Shown piece by piece: positions 6,058 to 7,300 of a stretch of 7,300 bases of DNA. The stretch is from Kiloniellales bacterium (lineage in GTDB: Bacteria > Pseudomonadota > Alphaproteobacteria > Kiloniellales > JAKSBE01). Each line of letters starts with the position of its first letter. Within the stretch, counting starts at the first letter, position 1. The translations under genes and the position numbers were made by a program. The notes under the pieces are model-generated. The model did no database searches and was not told the origin of the DNA. It was given only the letters and a program-made list of their open reading frames with translations. The stretch is taken from positions 1-7,300 of the forward strand of contig JASJAL010000418.1 of assembly GCA_030067055.1 (NCBI GenBank). The letters are read 5' to 3'.

Positions 6058-7300
6058 CACTTCTGGGATTCCAGCACCGGGATCGCCGAGACCCCGTCGG
6101 CCGGCGAGGCGAAGGGCTCGTCGAAGTTCGGCAGTAGCTTCACGTCGACATAGACCAGCCGGTGGTCCGAGGCGGCGACCAAAGCCGCCAGCGGTTCGTC
6201 CCGATTGGGCCAGAAGACGCCGGCGCGCACGATCCGCAGCTGCCGCGAGGGCAGAACGTAGTCGACCCGAAGGTTGCCGGGGCTGGGCGCGGTATCGCCG
6301 AAGTCGGCGGTGTCGAAGGCCGGGTCGCCTTCATGACTATCGTTCCCTCCGCGCTGCAGCGCCGCGGCCTCGACGCCGCCCTCGCTGGACGGCACCGGTC
6401 GCCGCGCAATCAGCGGGTTGCGCAGCAGCTGCCGCGCCGCCTTGCCGGTACCGTCCCCGTCCAAGGGATCGGCGTTGAGATCGCCCAGGACCACGAAGGG
6501 CCGACCGAAGCGCAGACCGCCATGCCGCCCCGCATCGTCGTAGATGTAGCGGCCGCGGACGGGCAGCACATAGTCCGACCAGAAGCGGATCTCGTCGTGG
6601 TTCCGGGTGCCGTTGCGGTCTTCCGGACCATCGAAGACTGGCGGCGTCGGATGGCTCACCAGAAGGTGGACCACTCGACCGGCCACCTTGACCGGCACGT
6701 CCCAATGGCTCTTGGAGGAGAGGCGAAAGACCGCCAGCTCTTCCGCCGAGTACCAGTCCTTGGGCTCTGGCGTCGCCGGATCGTCCGGCAAGAGGGCGCC
6801 GGGCATGTCCTTCCAGAGAAAGTTCCGGAAGGTTCTCACCTGATCCTTCAGGATCGGGGGCTTGGACAGCAGCACCATGGCGAAATGGCCGGGGAAATGG
6901 CCGAAGCCGAAGGCGTCGTTGCCGCCGCCGACGCTGCCGTCATTGTCCAGGTCGAAGCCCGAGCGCACGCCGCTGTTCGACGGCGCCAGAAAGACGTGGT
7001 CGAAGCGGATTGGCGCGGCACCGTTCTGCGAGACCTCGAGGAAGTTCTCCATGAAGAGCGCCAGGGCCCGGCTCTCGGTGCCTGCGTTCTCATCGAAGTT
7101 GAACTCGTTGATCAGCAGCACGTCGGGATCGACCCGCTGGATGATCTCGGCGACCGCCCGCGCCTGGGGATCGCTCGGGTCGGCGAGCTGCGCCTCCAGC
7201 CCGCCCCGGCTGAAGGGGCTGAGCGACGCGTTGAAGGTCGCGACCCGCAGGGTTGCCGCGCGGAGGGGGAAGCGGTCTTCGGCCAGGGCCGCAGTGGCGG
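6057..7300 (-). CDS. Endonuclease/exonuclease/phosphatase (EEP) superfamily protein, probably exported; 5' end outside window
   Basis: 413 residues are visible and the frame stays open to the right edge, so the start is missing. The sequence carries the EEP (DNase I/exonuclease III-like) metal-phosphoesterase motifs, in visible numbering: LRVATFNAS with Asn23; LLINEFN with the metal-binding Glu65; LLVSHPTPP with His216; GDLNADP at 272-278 (Asp/Asn pair); and SDHRLVYVDV starting with Ser-Asp-His at 377-379. A DLDNDGSV stretch (116-123) resembles an EF-hand loop. The first visible residues, ATAALAEDRFP, look like the end of a signal peptide with an AxA cleavage site, so a periplasmic or secreted enzyme is likely. 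The substrate (nucleic acid, lipid or inositol phosphate) cannot be told. A GTG at 7121 is an internal valine, not the start, because it would remove the first catalytic motif. It converges on the reductase gene. Confidence 0.9.
   Translation of the reverse strand, partial: ATAALAEDRFPLRAATLRVATFNASLSPFSRGGLEAQLADPSDPQARAVAEIIQRVDPDVLLINEFNFDENAGTESRALALFMENFLEVSQNGAAPIRFDHVFLAPSNSGVRSGFDLDNDGSVGGGNDAFGFGHFPGHFAMVLLSKPPILKDQVRTFRNFLWKDMPGALLPDDPATPEPKDWYSAEELAVFRLSSKSHWDVPVKVAGRVVHLLVSHPTPPVFDGPEDRNGTRNHDEIRFWSDYVLPVRGRYIYDDAGRHGGLRFGRPFVVLGDLNADPLDGDGTGKAARQLLRNPLIARRPVPSSEGGVEAAALQRGGNDSHEGDPAFDTADFGDTAPSPGNLRVDYVLPSRQLRIVRAGVFWPNRDEPLAALVAASDHRLVYVDVKLLPNFDEPFASPADGVSAIPVLESQK

Noticed and set aside
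7119..7121. GTG as start of the EEP protein
   Set aside because: The frame continues open to the window edge and the upstream part encodes the conserved LRVATFNAS motif of the family, so the GTG is an internal valine.

Overview
The window is about two-thirds G+C or more. It carries eight recognisable genes: one tRNA and seven protein genes, one of them cut by the right edge. No transposase, integrase, phage gene, CRISPR array or shift in base composition is visible. LepA and the other proteins read like those of a high-GC alphaproteobacterium, perhaps of the Rhodospirillales/Kiloniellales type. That placement is an impression from protein style, not a phylogeny.

Layout from left to right: tRNA-Ser(GGA) on the minus strand at 11-103. 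Then 104-296, where I see no gene and no convincing promoter. Then a plus-strand pair at 297-1167: a small membrane protein overlapping a DinB-fold protein by 8 nt. Then, on the minus strand and converging with that pair, lepA (elongation factor 4) at 1213-3015 and, upstream of it, a CPBP-family intramembrane protease at 3101-4039. An intrinsic terminator lies between these two minus-strand genes, so they look like separate transcription units. Divergent from the protease is a plus-strand module at 4207-5999: a TetR-family repressor followed by an old yellow enzyme (NemA-type ene-reductase). A strong hairpin terminator follows. A minus-strand endonuclease/exonuclease/phosphatase-superfamily protein at 6057-7300 converges on it, and its 5' end lies outside the window.

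The most informative part is 4127-5999. The regulator resembles E. coli NemR, including a Cys and a Lys that match the NemR redox pair in context and in 69-residue spacing. The reductase resembles NemA. A perfect 8+4+8 inverted repeat with a GGACC-N4-GGTCC core overlaps the best promoter in front of the reductase, and a degenerate copy sits at the expected transcription start of the regulator gene. Together this suggests an electrophile- or oxidant-responsive switch: the repressor controls itself and the reductase, and is released when its cysteine is modified. It is a variant of a known type of system rather than a new one. I see no undescribed system in the rest of the window.
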